DNA of 64,000 nucleotides from Adiantum capillus-veneris. Its lineage: Eukaryota; Streptophyta; Polypodiopsida; Polypodiales; Pteridaceae. Location of the stretch: positions 125,703,043-125,767,042 of the forward strand of contig CM043960.1 of NCBI GenBank assembly GCA_014529385.2. The letters run 5' to 3'. The notes under the pieces were generated by a model. That model did not search any database. It worked only from the letters and a program-made list of their open reading frames with translations, and had not been told where the DNA came from. A program made the translations under genes and the position numbers. Below, in pieces: positions 35,615-48,100 of the stretch (positions within the stretch are counted from its first letter, which is position 1; each line of letters begins with the position of its first letter).

Positions 35615-36900
35615 GAAGGGGGTGGGGGGGGGGAGGGACAAATTTTCCATGATTAGGAGGACTATGTTGGAGCTTGGCATGACCAACTAGAAGGAGATTT
35701 GTCCTTGGTCAATTGTCCTTGGTCAATCCACAAGAATGTGGAGAGTAACTACACTTCATTAGTTGTTACACTCAAAAAGGTAGACATAGTGTCAAGATCC
35801 AAAATATAGATTTGTGCTTGGTTGATGTGAATGTGGAAAGCACTTAGACCTTGTGCGTTGTCATACATTATCATCTAGAAAGTAGTTATAGTGGTGGTTG
35901 ATGCACAAGTGTATTAAAGAGCTATAAAAGCTCACATGAGAATCATAGGCATTTGCCCACATTTTCCCTCCGTGTGAAGGGAAGAGAACAATGGTTGCTT
36001 CAATTGATGTACATGTAACCGCAACACACGGGGGTCACATACTAGTACTAGAATTATGCAAGGTGAAGCTTCACTTTATCATTCTAAAAGGATAGATTGC
36101 AAGGCAAGCCATGTGAGGAAGTGAAATGAAAGGTGAAATAAAAATATTCATTTAATACTTTAAATCAAAATAACATTTAAGGTGAGTCTCGATCATCACC
36201 GAAAAAAAAACCAATAACATTTAAGGTAAGTCGCGATCATCACTGAAAACATTGAAAGTATGCCTAACCGAACACATCTCTAAGGCTTCTTTTAGAAAGC
36301 CAAAAAGGTTTTCCACTTTCTCATTGATCAAATGCTAGCCAATCGGTAAAGCATTCCAACGCATCACTAAGCGCAAGTGCTAATGTACTTTCATTCTTAC
36401 GCATCACTAAGCCTAAGCGCCTTTGCTAACTCTGCTGCCACCACGTTTGCAATGTAAAATTCTTGGTTGAGATATATATATATATTTACTTGGTGAGCCA
36501 AAGGTCCTTCTTCGAATCCTTGAGTCCACAAGCAACCACATGGCGCATCCCAAAAAAAAAAGAGGGCAAACAAGTAGAAAAGCACGAGCAAGCATAGGAA
36601 AAAGCAGCGCGAGGAGCGTTTGGCTGGGCCGCTCCACAGCCGCGGGGAAGCGGAGGTAGTGCAGTGTGTGTGAATTGATCAATTGTCATCAAGCTGGAGA
36701 GAGGAGAGCCATCAATTGGGCTGAAGTAGGAGAAGTGCGCAGGATGAGGGGACTCCACAAGGAGTACATGCAAGGTATATACCCCATTGTAGGCGGTGTG
36801 CGTATTGTGTGCTTTTTACTTGTGCTTACGTCAATGCTTCTCCCTCGTTCGAAAGGTCTGCATAGAGTTTTGTCATAACTAATGATGAGGCATCGGATAG
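33313..36900. other. Intergenic, microsatellites only
   Basis: GA tracts at 34030-34096 and 34219-34261, (CA)n at 35579-35603 followed by a G-rich stretch, and (TA)n near 36475. Open frames here are short and unconvincing. A ~40 bp segment ending GCAAGGTGAAGCTTCACTTT at 36057-36080 recurs at 63275-63298. Confidence 0.6.
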
Positions 36901-39900
36901 GTTTACGCTTGTTTTTTGACATCCTTCAGTTGGATTTCTTTCTAGAGCACGTCAACTTGCTATGTTCTGAGAGCTTTGGGACAAATGATGCAGATAGTTT
37001 GAACCAACCACACAGGTTGCAACCTAATTGCAGTAGCTTTCTGCTTCTGACAGCTTGAAAGATGTTTGCGAATGACGCTTAGTTGTCTCAAAGCTTCTTT
37101 CTATTATTCAAATCCCACACAATACTCTATCTTTGCGGTTCAGATGTTCTCTTCAGCTTTGGAAGGAGGGTTTGATCTCATCACTCGTCTTTCTACTTAA
37201 GAAAGCCAGAGAAGTTATGCCCTTAAATTACAGATAATACACTGGTGAGCCAACAACTCAAAACAGTTTTCTCCACATTTTTTAGCGTGCAATGATTTAT
37301 CACAATGTGAACCATACGACCTCCTGAAACCAAACAGGACACTACATTACAGATTCTTCTTAAAAATAGCCCAATTTGTGTTTCTCTCTCTTGGAGAAGG
37401 GCCTCTTTTTAGGTGTCGCAGCCTGATCACATGTAAATGACAACAGGTGGCCCTCAGATTGATGTCGCCCTTTGACACCTGCAGAGAATTCAAAATACAA
37501 GGAACTTATTCGCATTGAAAATGATAAGGTCTGCAGTTCTTTTTTGATTTTGATGCTCTTTCGAAGCTAGTGTCTCATCCAAGTCTGGAATCATGAGTCT
37601 TTACCATTCAGGTGGTGGTGGTTTTGGATGTTGATGGGAGCTGCAGGCACCGGTAGAAAAGGTTCTCATTTGATTATGCCCTTAGTCCAAAAGTCAACAA
37701 TCAAGTTTTCTTCTAAAATGCTCGAATTAATATGGTGAAAGGTTTTGTTGATCTAAAGCATGGGATTTTTAACGTGCTTAGCCAAAGTTATTCAAGGTAT
37801 TATACATACGCACACCAAGTACAGAGAATTGTTGACTGAGTTGTTTTTTGCGAGGTGAATTTAGTGGGTATTGGAATGAGCTGGCACTTGGTACTCTGCT
37901 TCATGTGCATAGGAGTTGTATACCATTGCATGAACGCAGCTTATCGATCAGGAAAGTGAGCACATGTAGTCCAATGGGATCGTAGAAGCACTTGACACAT
38001 TCATGATAAAGCTACAAGGGACATAGAGAGACGTGAAAACCAGGATGATGCAGAGGGCTACCAGTTAGTGAGCAGAGGTCCCACCATCAACGTAGGCGTT
38101 CTCAAACATTAACAAGCAACAAAACGTGGGACTCGAGAGTTTCTTTGCATTAATAATGTGGACTCGTTGTAGATACTAGGAGATGAGACTCGCGAGAAAG
38201 AGAATCTTTGCAAGAACGAGCGCAAAGTAGTCCAGCTTGTGTACTTCGTTGCTTGGACCGCAGAGCATTGAGACAAGTGCATGGGCATACTAATGATTAT
38301 CGATCGTTTAGTGCATGTGCACACTACAAGAGAGGCGATGATGATGACATGCCCATCTTGAACCTCCATGTAGATTACCCTCTCGCACACTCCTCTTCAA
38401 CTTCTCCACCACAGGCCTTCCCCCTAACAATCCAGTGAAAGATAGAGGAGGCAACACCAAACCTCTGTAGCATCAAGGGAAGTAGATGAAGCTTTTGTGT
38501 CCAGTCTCGAGCCCTTTTGGTCTCAGGACATTTGTCAAGATTGGCCTCCTACATACTTAAAGTAGAGAATGTGGCTGAAAAAATGATACAATGTGAAAAC
38601 AGTTCAACGGTGCTCTCAAATGTGCAGATTGGAGATTGGATTGCATGTTGTGATTAAATCAGGGAAAACAAAGATTTTTATGAGCTTATAATTTCCATTG
38701 TTTAGGATTACCACACCGTTTCTCCATTTTCTACACCTGAATCTACGAAAGTGTTCCCTTTGCAGTGATGCAGACTATGAGGGTAATCCTTTCGTTTGAT
38801 TTTTTCATGAAATACTTGACATCATATGTGCACACTATTGAAAGTACGTTACCCATGCATGAATACTTTCATTAGGAACTATGCAAGTACTAGATGTATG
38901 CCATTCATAGCTTTTTTTGCATGAAGAGTACATCAAGAGAGAATGGACTTATGAAAAAATAGACGAGTACTATGTGCATCCTCCGTTTATGGTAGTTTCA
39001 GTTGGGATTTTGGATGCTAGTAACGTAACTAAGGAACGCACCAAAGGTGAGACTTGGAAAGCAGAGGCAGCTTACTCGGCACACTTTGAATACTGGAGCA
39101 AGGTCAATGTGTAATACACTGTTGATGCTTGTCGGTGATTTAGCTGTGTTTCAAGTACGCCAACCGAGTTTCCCTTTCAGTGTTGTTGATGTCATGTACT
39201 CTGGATGAGGAATTTGGTCATGGAAAGTTCCATGGTTTTGGAAATTGGGAGTTGAAACCCTTGCCTAGGGTCGCGTATGTCTACTTGTAAGAGCAAGTAG
39301 CAACATTTGAATATGACAATGAGTATCGCAAGTTCTTTCATTGCTTTTCCTTGTTTGAGATAAAATTCATTGATTTCAAAGACTTTGTATCCAGAACAAG
39401 CTCATCAATCTCCTCGTGTACGTCATTGCTTCTAAGTCTGGCTTTTGTTGCCTGAGTGCAAAAGCATCACGGACTCAACATGTCTTTTAGATTGTAACCA
39501 AAGACAAGCCACACTCAAGGAGGGTTGTCTCTGTTGTACCTTAACTGTCAAAAAGGTATTTTTAATTAGAAACATCATTAAATGGCTAGAAATGTTCTTT
39601 GCTTCTCTTTGACATCGTTTGATCTTGAAGCACCATCACGAGCCATTACTTCTACCTGCTCTTGAAGCACCGCCTTGGCTTTGGTATGGTGAAAGATAGA
39701 TTCATTGGACTCCCAGATGCAAGGCCACAAATGAGAAATATATTAACCAATTGTGGTTGTTTTGACGCAGCCTTTGACCCGCAACTTCTTGGCCAAGCTT
39801 CTATCACTGCATTAGAAATCAACCTGTAGGTACACAATCAATCCTCTGACCCATGAAGCTTCCTTGATCAAGTTGTCAATCTTCATGTAGAAAACTCTAA

Positions 39901-40400
39901 CAGAATTTGTTTCTCTCCCCAACTCACAAAAGCCCAACAGCAGGCTTGAGTGCACGCATATGCTCTCTCTCACTTGGTTTCTCTCTCTCCGGCCTACACT
40001 AACAAAAAGAGGACCTCTACTCACAGACTCGTTGCTTTTAACAAGTCCGCATCTGCATGGGAGGGCACAATATAGGCTACTAGAGAAGACTTCTTGATCA
40101 AATGCAGCATGTACAGGTAGTTACAGAAGTTCCTATCCTAATCAAGCCTTAAGAAAATGTCAATGTTGTTGTTGTTGGATCCTACAAAAATGTTGAAGGA
40201 GTTGTATCTCAGCTTGCTCTCCACAATCTTTGTAAAGAAGAGGAGAATCACGAAGAGGAGGAGCCCGAGGAGAAGACGAGAAAGAGAGAGAGAGAGAGAG
40301 CACGAGCAGTCACTTACAGATGACCATTTCTTACGATGAGGCAGCTGATAATTAGTAGTGACTAATAGATCCATTATATTATGATGGGTCGACAGTTGTA
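36901..40400 (+). other. Intergenic or unrecognised split gene: scattered coding-looking tracts
   Basis: No domain is recognised, but several plus-strand tracts look like exons or relics: about 36927-37014 between an AG acceptor and a GT donor (LDFFLEHVNLLCSESFG); 38917-39114, ending in a stop (EYIKREWTYEKIDEYYVHPP); 39686-39832 (MVKDRFIGLPDARPQM); and 40145-40330 (VVVVGSYKNVEGVVSQLAL, then an acidic tract). They do not assemble by eye into one protein. They could be exons of an unknown gene, a decayed gene, or chance. Confidence 0.25.
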
Positions 40401-40698
40401 TAACGTGGTGATTAAATCAGGACAACCCTTACACAGTCAAATTGTCTAGATTAGCCGCCAGCTAATGGGCAATGGGCATCCCCTGTTTAGGGTGGGTTCA
40501 CATGATCCGCTGGTACAAGTTCGTGCTTTGAAAGCTTTTTCCTTCACTAGTTTAGACGGAGGCGGAGATAAAGCTCACAGACCTGCCTCAACAAATCAGG
40601 TTGTCTGCACTATTGGTTGCAGCAACCAAAAACACGATCTTCGCACTTCACACTGAAAAGGGTATGGTAGTAGAAACTGTTCCAAGGCGAGCAGAGGC

Positions 40699-40727
<29 letters not shown>
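40699..40727 (+). repeat. Poly-G run, 29 nt
   Basis: Uninterrupted G at 40699-40727. Nearby, (CA)n occupies 41008-41078. Confidence 0.95.
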
Positions 40728-40729
<2 letters not shown>

Positions 40730-41006
40730 TCAGCTCTGGCAACAAAGTTGATTGGTAAAGCTTAGTATGCATCTCCTCGTATGCTCACCCTTGCATGATT
40801 CTCACCCTTAATTCCACTTATAGTTTCTGGATAGCACATGGTAGTGAATGTGATGTGCATGCAATAGAGTGAATATGGTTCCTTCTGCTATGGGGACATA
40901 GAACTCAAGATGCCCATTATCATGGACAATTAGAAAGGAGGATACATAATGCAGGCTAGTCAACATGGAGGCAAAAAAGACATAATTGCTTACGGAAGTA
41001 GCTTAC

Positions 41007-41007
<1 letters not shown>

Positions 41008-41078
<71 letters not shown>
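41008..41078 (+). repeat. (CA)n microsatellite, ~35 units
   Basis: An alternating CA tract of about 70 bases between unique sequences. Confidence 0.95.
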
Positions 41079-41080
<2 letters not shown>

Positions 41081-42018
41081 TAGAAGCTAATATTGATCAC
41101 AGGACATAGAACATAAAGTTACATCTGCTTCTCTTTAAGCTTAATCAATATCCTGCATCTTCTGTATTTGTCTTAATGTGTGTTTTGTGTATGGCAGGGA
41201 GGACATATATTCACAAAATTGGACATTGTGATCGCAAGCGCGTCTCCAGCTCGGCGTCTCCAGCTCAACCACACTACAAGGTCCGTTATTTGCATCCAAT
41301 TTTCCATGCGCATGTGTTTGCTTGGCGCAACACATAAACGCTACGGGGCAGGGCACGGCTTCCGTTTCTTATAATGTTTTGGAGAGACCACAGTGCCAAC
41401 TCTCCACCATACTTTTGTATGGCACCTCTGCATGACATGCACTATATATTTTGTACTTTCAGTTTGTGAGGTTTCATTATAAGACGATATGTTTAACTAT
41501 TCACATTGCTTTGTTGTAGCTTGACTCAAATATCTGCCTATAGATTGGACAATTGAAAAGCACAAGTACAACATTGCAGGTCAATAAAGCATCTCATTTC
41601 TTGTTGCAGTTCATTGATACACTTGACTTTGTATCCTCCCATGAACACAATAAAAATTTTAAAATGTGCATGCTTCTCTTTAAAACTCAACTAACTCTCT
41701 TAAAAATCACCCCTACAATCTCTATTAATTGACGCCACTTAACTATCTCTAACCAAAAATATAATAACATTTCTAAATGTATTTCCTCTCAGCAATGTCG
41801 CAGTTGTCGAGCTAGTCACAATCTTGTTCCCGTTAGTGCTAGATGGTAAATATCAATTTTCATATGTCCTGTTATATTCTATAGTTGTTATATAGCAAGG
41901 CCCACCAAGCAAGACTAGTTTTTTAGGTATATCGTTTTTTGCTTAAAGATTCATGAGTCTCTTTTCTGCAGGCCTCGTGATTTTATCACTCGGCAACGTG
42001 CACTGTTGAGGCCCGGCC

Positions 42019-42020
<2 letters not shown>

Positions 42021-42055
<35 letters not shown>

Positions 42056-42271
42056 TCTCGCGCGCGGGAATGGGGTCGTGCACGCAGCGAAGCTCTCCCT
42101 CGTTTGTGCCGTCCATGGATGCTTGGGGGCCTCTCTCATTGCGTCTACAGCCGGCGCTACAGACACGCAAGTCGGCTATGGCGAAACCACTTTTCACCAC
42201 TTCGCTCTCCTACATGACCAGGTTCTCTCTCTCTCTCTCTCCCTCTCTCTCTCATGCACACACTCATACAT

Positions 42272-42320
<49 letters not shown>
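42021..42320 (+). repeat. (CT)n tracts in the 5' region of the kinase gene
   Basis: Three CT tracts (about 42021-42056, 42223-42252, 42274-42318), the last ending in TATACACACATAC. They lie upstream of the first secure kinase exon, possibly in the 5' UTR or first intron. Long CT runs are common in plant 5' UTRs. Confidence 0.9.
42070..42221 (+). CDS. Possible first exon of the kinase gene (weak)
   Basis: An ATG at 42070 opens a frame MGSCTQRSSPSFVPSMDAWG, ending at a possible donor (CCAG|GTTCTC at 42221/42222). Relatives of this kinase family often begin Met-Gly-Cys and are predicted to be N-myristoylated, so Met-Gly-Ser-Cys is suggestive. The exon phase does not join cleanly to the next candidate exon at 43009, so either another small exon lies between or this is not the true start. 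Confidence 0.25.
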
Positions 42321-42321
<1 letters not shown>

Positions 42322-43008
42322 CACACATACCCACATACTGACGATCTTTCAACTACGAGCCGTTGTAGAACTGGAAACAGCATGTCCGCATTTCTCGTTT
42401 CTGCTTCTCGACAGCCCTGAAGCAGCAAGTTTTCAGGATTAGGGAACTCCAATTAGAAGGATCGTGTGCTTGAAACAGAGACTGTTGTAAATCCAGTTTG
42501 CAATTCAGGTTCCAGAATATAAGGAAGCTGCTTGAGCAGATTTAGGATTGCAGTTCTTGCCTGAATCTGTTCAGATACTATATTTACATCCTACACAGAA
42601 GAGTCTGGGCACACTTGCTGAAGTAATTGATCTTTATGATACATACAGTCTTTCCTCTCAGAATCAAGAAAAGCCCCACAATCTCAACAGTGAGCGGGGC
42701 GCCACATTCTGACTCAATGTGGGATGCCTCATCCTCGTAGAAAATGGAGACCGCCTAAGCCTCATGTTCGATCAGAGTCTGGCTTTTGCATGAGATCATG
42801 TGCTGAAAGCAGCAATTTCAGTCTGCATTTTGAGCATGAGAAGTGAAAAATATGATGAAATTTTTTGGTTTTCGCTCTAGCAAAAAGGTTTGTGCCCTTC
42901 TTGAAAGAAAACTGACAAATTCTTACTATACTTAACAAAGTCATTTATGAGATTTTGGAATCATTATGGCTTGCTCCCATCGAGTCTCAAACACTTTCTT
43001 TTAATCAG

Positions 43009-43060
43009 GAGCAGGCTGTACCAAAACATGAGGCACAAAGAGAAGTTTCTCACACCTCAG
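43009..43060 (+). CDS. Probable N-terminal coding exon of the kinase gene
   Basis: 52 bp between acceptor TTTTAATCAG and donor CCTCAG|GTTGGC, reading EQAVPKHEAQREVSHTS plus one base. That base completes the GTT valine codon of the next exon at 43163, so the phase fits. Support is splice signals and frame only. Confidence 0.45.
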
Positions 43061-43162
43061 GTTGGCAGCATGCACTTCCTCAAGCAAGCTCATTGCTCTG
43101 TGGGCTTTAGAGCTGTCATGTAAAGGCAAGTTTGATCACTTGTTTGTGTGGATATATTGCAG

Positions 43163-45164
43163 TTGTCAAAAGTGAGAAGAACAGGTATGATGTATGGAAC
43201 ATGGCATATGAAAGCCCCAGATTAGGCAACATCCGGAAGCAATCAGAAGGCGAGCAAATTGCTGCAGGCTGGCCAGACTGGCTCGTGGCAGTTGCAGGAG
43301 AAGCTTTGAAGGGTTGGCTACCTCGTCGGGCCAATTCTTTTGAAAAGATTGACAAGGTAGAGTCCACTATTTTCTCTAGTGCCGAATGTGGCATTGAAGA
43401 ACCTCACCAAACTTGTTTCTACTGAGCCCAGTAAAGCTTTACATGAGGAGACATAATTTTCGTACTTCAGGAGGTTGTGACATTTGCCGAATGGATTCTT
43501 AAGTTATACTGGAAACACTTGTCATTGGAGCTGTTTGCATGTCTTTTGGTCAAGTATTGTAGATAAAACGATTTAGCTTGCATTCTTCTTCCAATGATAT
43601 TGAAGGGAGAGAGATTTTTCTGCAGATTGGCCAAGGCACGTACAGTAATGTATATAAGGCCCGTGATCTTGAAAGTGGACAGGTTGTTGCTTTGAAGAAG
43701 GTCCGTTTTGAGAAAATGGAGCCTGAGAGTGTCAGGTTTATGGCGCGTGAGATTATCATATTGAGGAAACTTGATCACCCAAACGTTGTGAAGCTGGAAG
43801 GCCTTGTTACATCTCGGATGTCTTGCAGCTTGTACTTGGTCTTTGAGTTCTTGGATCATGATCTTGCTGGAATTTCCGCCACGCCAAATATCTCCTTCAC
43901 AGAGCCACAGGTTTGTGCCATGTATTAAGAAGCATGACCTAATTAGCATAAGCTTCTTGAAACAAACTGAAATATTAATTTGCTCCAGGTCAAATGCTAT
44001 TTATTGCAAATTCTCAAAGGGCTCGACCATTGTCATAAGCAGGGTGTGCTTCATCGTGATATCAAAGGGTCAAATCTTTTATTGGACCGCGAGGGAAATT
44101 TGAAAATAGCAGACTTTGGTCTAGCTACATTTTTTCAACCTGATAAGAAACAGCAGCTGACCACCCGAGTGGTTACTTTGTGGTATCGCCCCCCAGAACT
44201 TCTTTTAGGAGCCACAGAATATGATACTGGGATAGATTTGTGGAGTGTGGGCTGTATTCTGGGTGAGCTCTTCGCTGGCAGACCCATATTACCTGGAAGA
44301 ACTGAGGTTTGTTTTCTCTACCGGTTTGTTTTGTTTTGTGTTTTTCTTGCAGCTGCTCTTGGTCTGTCCGTAATTCACAAAGGTTGCCTTGTGTTGGTGA
44401 TTTTGAGCATCACTTGAGTTAATTGAGCTCATTGTTTGTTTGTTTGTTGGATTATTAACCTATTTTATAAAGCCTCTGAATTCTACGGCATCCTGGGTTG
44501 CAGGTAGAACAGCTACATAAGATTTTTAAGCTCTGTGGCTCTCCACCTGAAGAATATTGGAACAAATACAAACTTTCTCATGCCACCATTTTTAAGCCTC
44601 AGCATCCCTACAAGAGGATACTCACTGAAACGTACAAACACTTTCCGCAATCAGCATTGGACCTGCTCGACGTTCTGTTGGCACTGGACCCTCAAGATCG
44701 GGGATCGGCTTCAAGTGCACTTCAAAGCGATGTGAGTGGGCATGACACACATGCATTATGCATAGAACTGAGTCAGATTATGCAAGATTTGACTGTCCTT
44801 AAAGATGCACTCATATTTCAGCTCTTGGATTTTTCCAGTTCTTCAACACTAAACCTTTTGCATGTGAGCCTGCATGTCTACCAAAGTATGTACCAAGCAA
44901 ATCAGATGGCAAAGGACGAGATGTCAAAGGAAGGAGGTACTGCCTGAAAGTGAGTTGTTTGAAATGTGTCATTGCAAGGCGAGGGTTGATCTGATTGCTT
45001 GTTGGGCAGGCAGAGATCTGTTGCTGCAAAGACAGGTGAAGATTCGTCTCAGAAGGAAGGCAGTCAGGAGATTTCGAGCAAACTTGCTGCTGCTCAAGAA
45101 TCACTAAACCCAAAAAATGGAGTATGTATCAACTCAGCTTCTCTCTCTCTCTCTCTTTCCCCCC

Positions 45165-45195
<31 letters not shown>

Positions 45196-48100
45196 ATAAA
45201 AATAAAAAAATAAAAATAAAAATAAAAAATTGCTGGGCTTGTGCCCTTTATACTCTAAGATGCAACCATAGGTGAGAAACCACCTCTAAATCTTCCAGGG
45301 AAGCTAAGTTGAGGGGAAAAACCTAAGGATTGGGACAAGAAACAGATATATGTAAATGGGGCTGAGATGGAAAACAAGGAGTCAAAGGTCCACAGGGCGA
45401 ACTATATACATCTTCTTGGAAACCTCTCCCCATTGATGCAGCAACCTGAAGAAGAGAAGAACCTCTTGAATTTACTAGTGGGAAAACCACTAGGACAGCA
45501 TAAAGCTGAATTCTCCATCCACCATGAAGATCTTGAGAAACGCCCTAGAGAGTAACCTGCACAGCAATCGGCAAACACCTGCACATGTTGCAGATGCAGA
45601 AGAGAACCAGGTGTTGGCGGCAGCTCAGTGTGAAGAGGGGTAATCCAAATAAAATATACACATTCAAGTGAAAAAACAAGACTAGTTTATGTTTTTCAGC
45701 CTCTGAGATCTCGACATATACAATGTGATCCTCATATAAAATATTGAGTCAGTATAGCAATCTCATATCTAGTAGAGCTATCCAGGGGTGTAGAGACAAG
45801 GTGGGTACCATCAGCACCTGAAGGATATATGGAGGTTACCGCTGTCTCAACGAAGAGGGGCCATCTGAAGTTGGAATTCTAGTACTGTGCGGAGGCACCT
45901 CTAACCGCCTCAGTCGTCTACGCCTTCTTTTCTTTTCCTCTCTTCTCTTAGCTCTTTCTGCATTTGTTTTTATCCTTCCTGAAATCTTATGGAGCCTCCA
46001 ATCTCTCTTGCTCCTTTGTCACTTGTCTTTGTTCATACACAACTCTACGTGTGCATGTAGCTGCCGTATGACCTGGTCCCCATTAGCGAAATGATGACCA
46101 GGAAGCCCAATAAAGAACACCCTTTGCCAAGTCTCTCTTCCATGAATATTTGGGAGATAGATAAAATGAGGAGGATCCTTCACTTGGGAGGGGTGAAGGA
46201 TAACTATGATGGTGGGGTTTGGTCTCCATTGGGCTGAGCCTTTTCCTCACATAAAAGCACTCCCAAGACTCCTCCCAATCTCTTATAGTGCAACCAAAAC
46301 CTTGAAGGAGACTAGCTAACCTCATTACCCTTGCTTAGATAAATAGATTCATGCCCTGTCTCCATATGTAAATATAGAAGAAGGCTTTGCTCCAACCCAA
46401 AGGTCTAGAAACTCATTTTCTTGAAATAACGGCGTGAATCAAGCTTTGAAACAACCTCTCTTCATAGAGGAGATACCCGTAATCGTGATGTGAGACTCGG
46501 CGACGAGTGAAGTCGACAACGCATAGCCAACCACCTTACAGTCCTTCTGTCAATCACTTCAATGACTCCAAGACTTTTAGAAGTTGATGTATAGATGGAG
46601 AAGAGGCTAGTTGTAAGCTTAGGCATATGTAGCACATAATTCAAGAAAGCATTTCCAAGAGAGATATTTCCAACACCAATCACGAGCAAAGTAGAATCAT
46701 CACCGATGTGCACTGATGAAGAGAGTCCAATAACTTTCTACTTTCTGAGAAGTGTGAGACATATGAGAGGATGCTTCACTATCACCAGTTCACCAGTTCA
46801 CGCCATGACCTCAAGCTCTTATGGGAGGGTTCTCACTAGGAGAGGGCAAGGTGAAAGGGAGAGAGGCACGAGCAATGTAAGCAACTTTTGCAATTCCTTC
46901 TTCTTTGGACTTTTCTTTGCCTTTGTTGTCGTTTGATTTCTTGGATGTGGATTCATTTTCAATAATCAAGTCCTTGGAGAGCTCTTGTCTAACAAAATAT
47001 TTCTCTTCAAGACTATTCTTGCCACAAAATGACCAATCATGAGGTTCTTGGGAATCTTTGGTTGGTGTGGAAGCTTTGTTGGTTTTAGATTTCTTTGAGA
47101 ATTTTCCTTTTTCTTTATCGTTCCCTTTGTTTTGAGCAATGAGAGCATTATTTTTCTTGTGCTTTCTCTTATTTAGATACTTGCCATTTAAGAGAGATGA
47201 ATTGTTCATAAGAGGGAAAAGGAACCTGGAGAGTGATGGTGGCACAAAAGATCTCGAATGATGAAGGAAGCTTACCAGGGAGCTTGTGAACCGAATTGGT
47301 CACTTGGGAATCACACTCCAATTGCCGATTGATCATTGAGAACTCTCCAATCTTTCTAATGTTGTTGGTCTTCGTACTAGCTAGCTCTATCAATTCCTTC
47401 TCAAGTTGTATAAGCTTGGAGGTTAAGGTAAAAAGTTAGATAAAGAGGGAAATTGAGAGGAAATAGATGGAGACTAAAACCGGCCTGTTCAATCCAAAAA
47501 GGGCGGTAGACTTTACTTCAAACCTTGATTTAGCTTTCACCCATTATTAGTCGTCTATTTTACCGTACTTTCAAGACACAACAAAGGGGAGAGGGATACA
47601 GGTTGCTAGATTGCACCTGTATGAGTAGACAGACACCAGATTGGCCCCTAACTTAGGCGCCCCTTTCGGTATTTCTTTATTGTTCAAAAGAGGGAATAAA
47701 CGTTGTGGTTCCCTACAAGCTGCCCCGCACAAACTCGGCTGAATTTCCATTGTTCCAGCCCGATTTCGGCAGCATAACTGTACTAGAACCCTTCACGGTC
47801 AGTATTCCCACGCATTAAATGACTTTCCCGACGCATACGGGCACTTTGCAAAACCTGGCGAGAATCTGCAGCACGCTGAATTCTCTGTTTTCAGCCCTGA
47901 AAATGCGCCAGATCACCTGTACAGCGGTCCCCTTGCGTCCCCGAACCTCCTGGGGGTATTAGGGTCCGTTTAGGGCCAAAACCCTAAACCTGCAAAAATA
48001 CACAGCAGGCTGTAATTCACTGTTTTGGGCTCCGTTTCGCGTGCCGGTCGCATCCGTAGCAAGTCCTCGAGCTCCCGCACCTGTAGGGCTACTTGCCCTT

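Noticed and set aside
41180-41374. Short frame with IASASPARRL, recalling the Maf nucleotide pyrophosphatase start
   Set aside because: The match is about ten residues, no later Maf motif follows in any frame, and no exon structure supports it.
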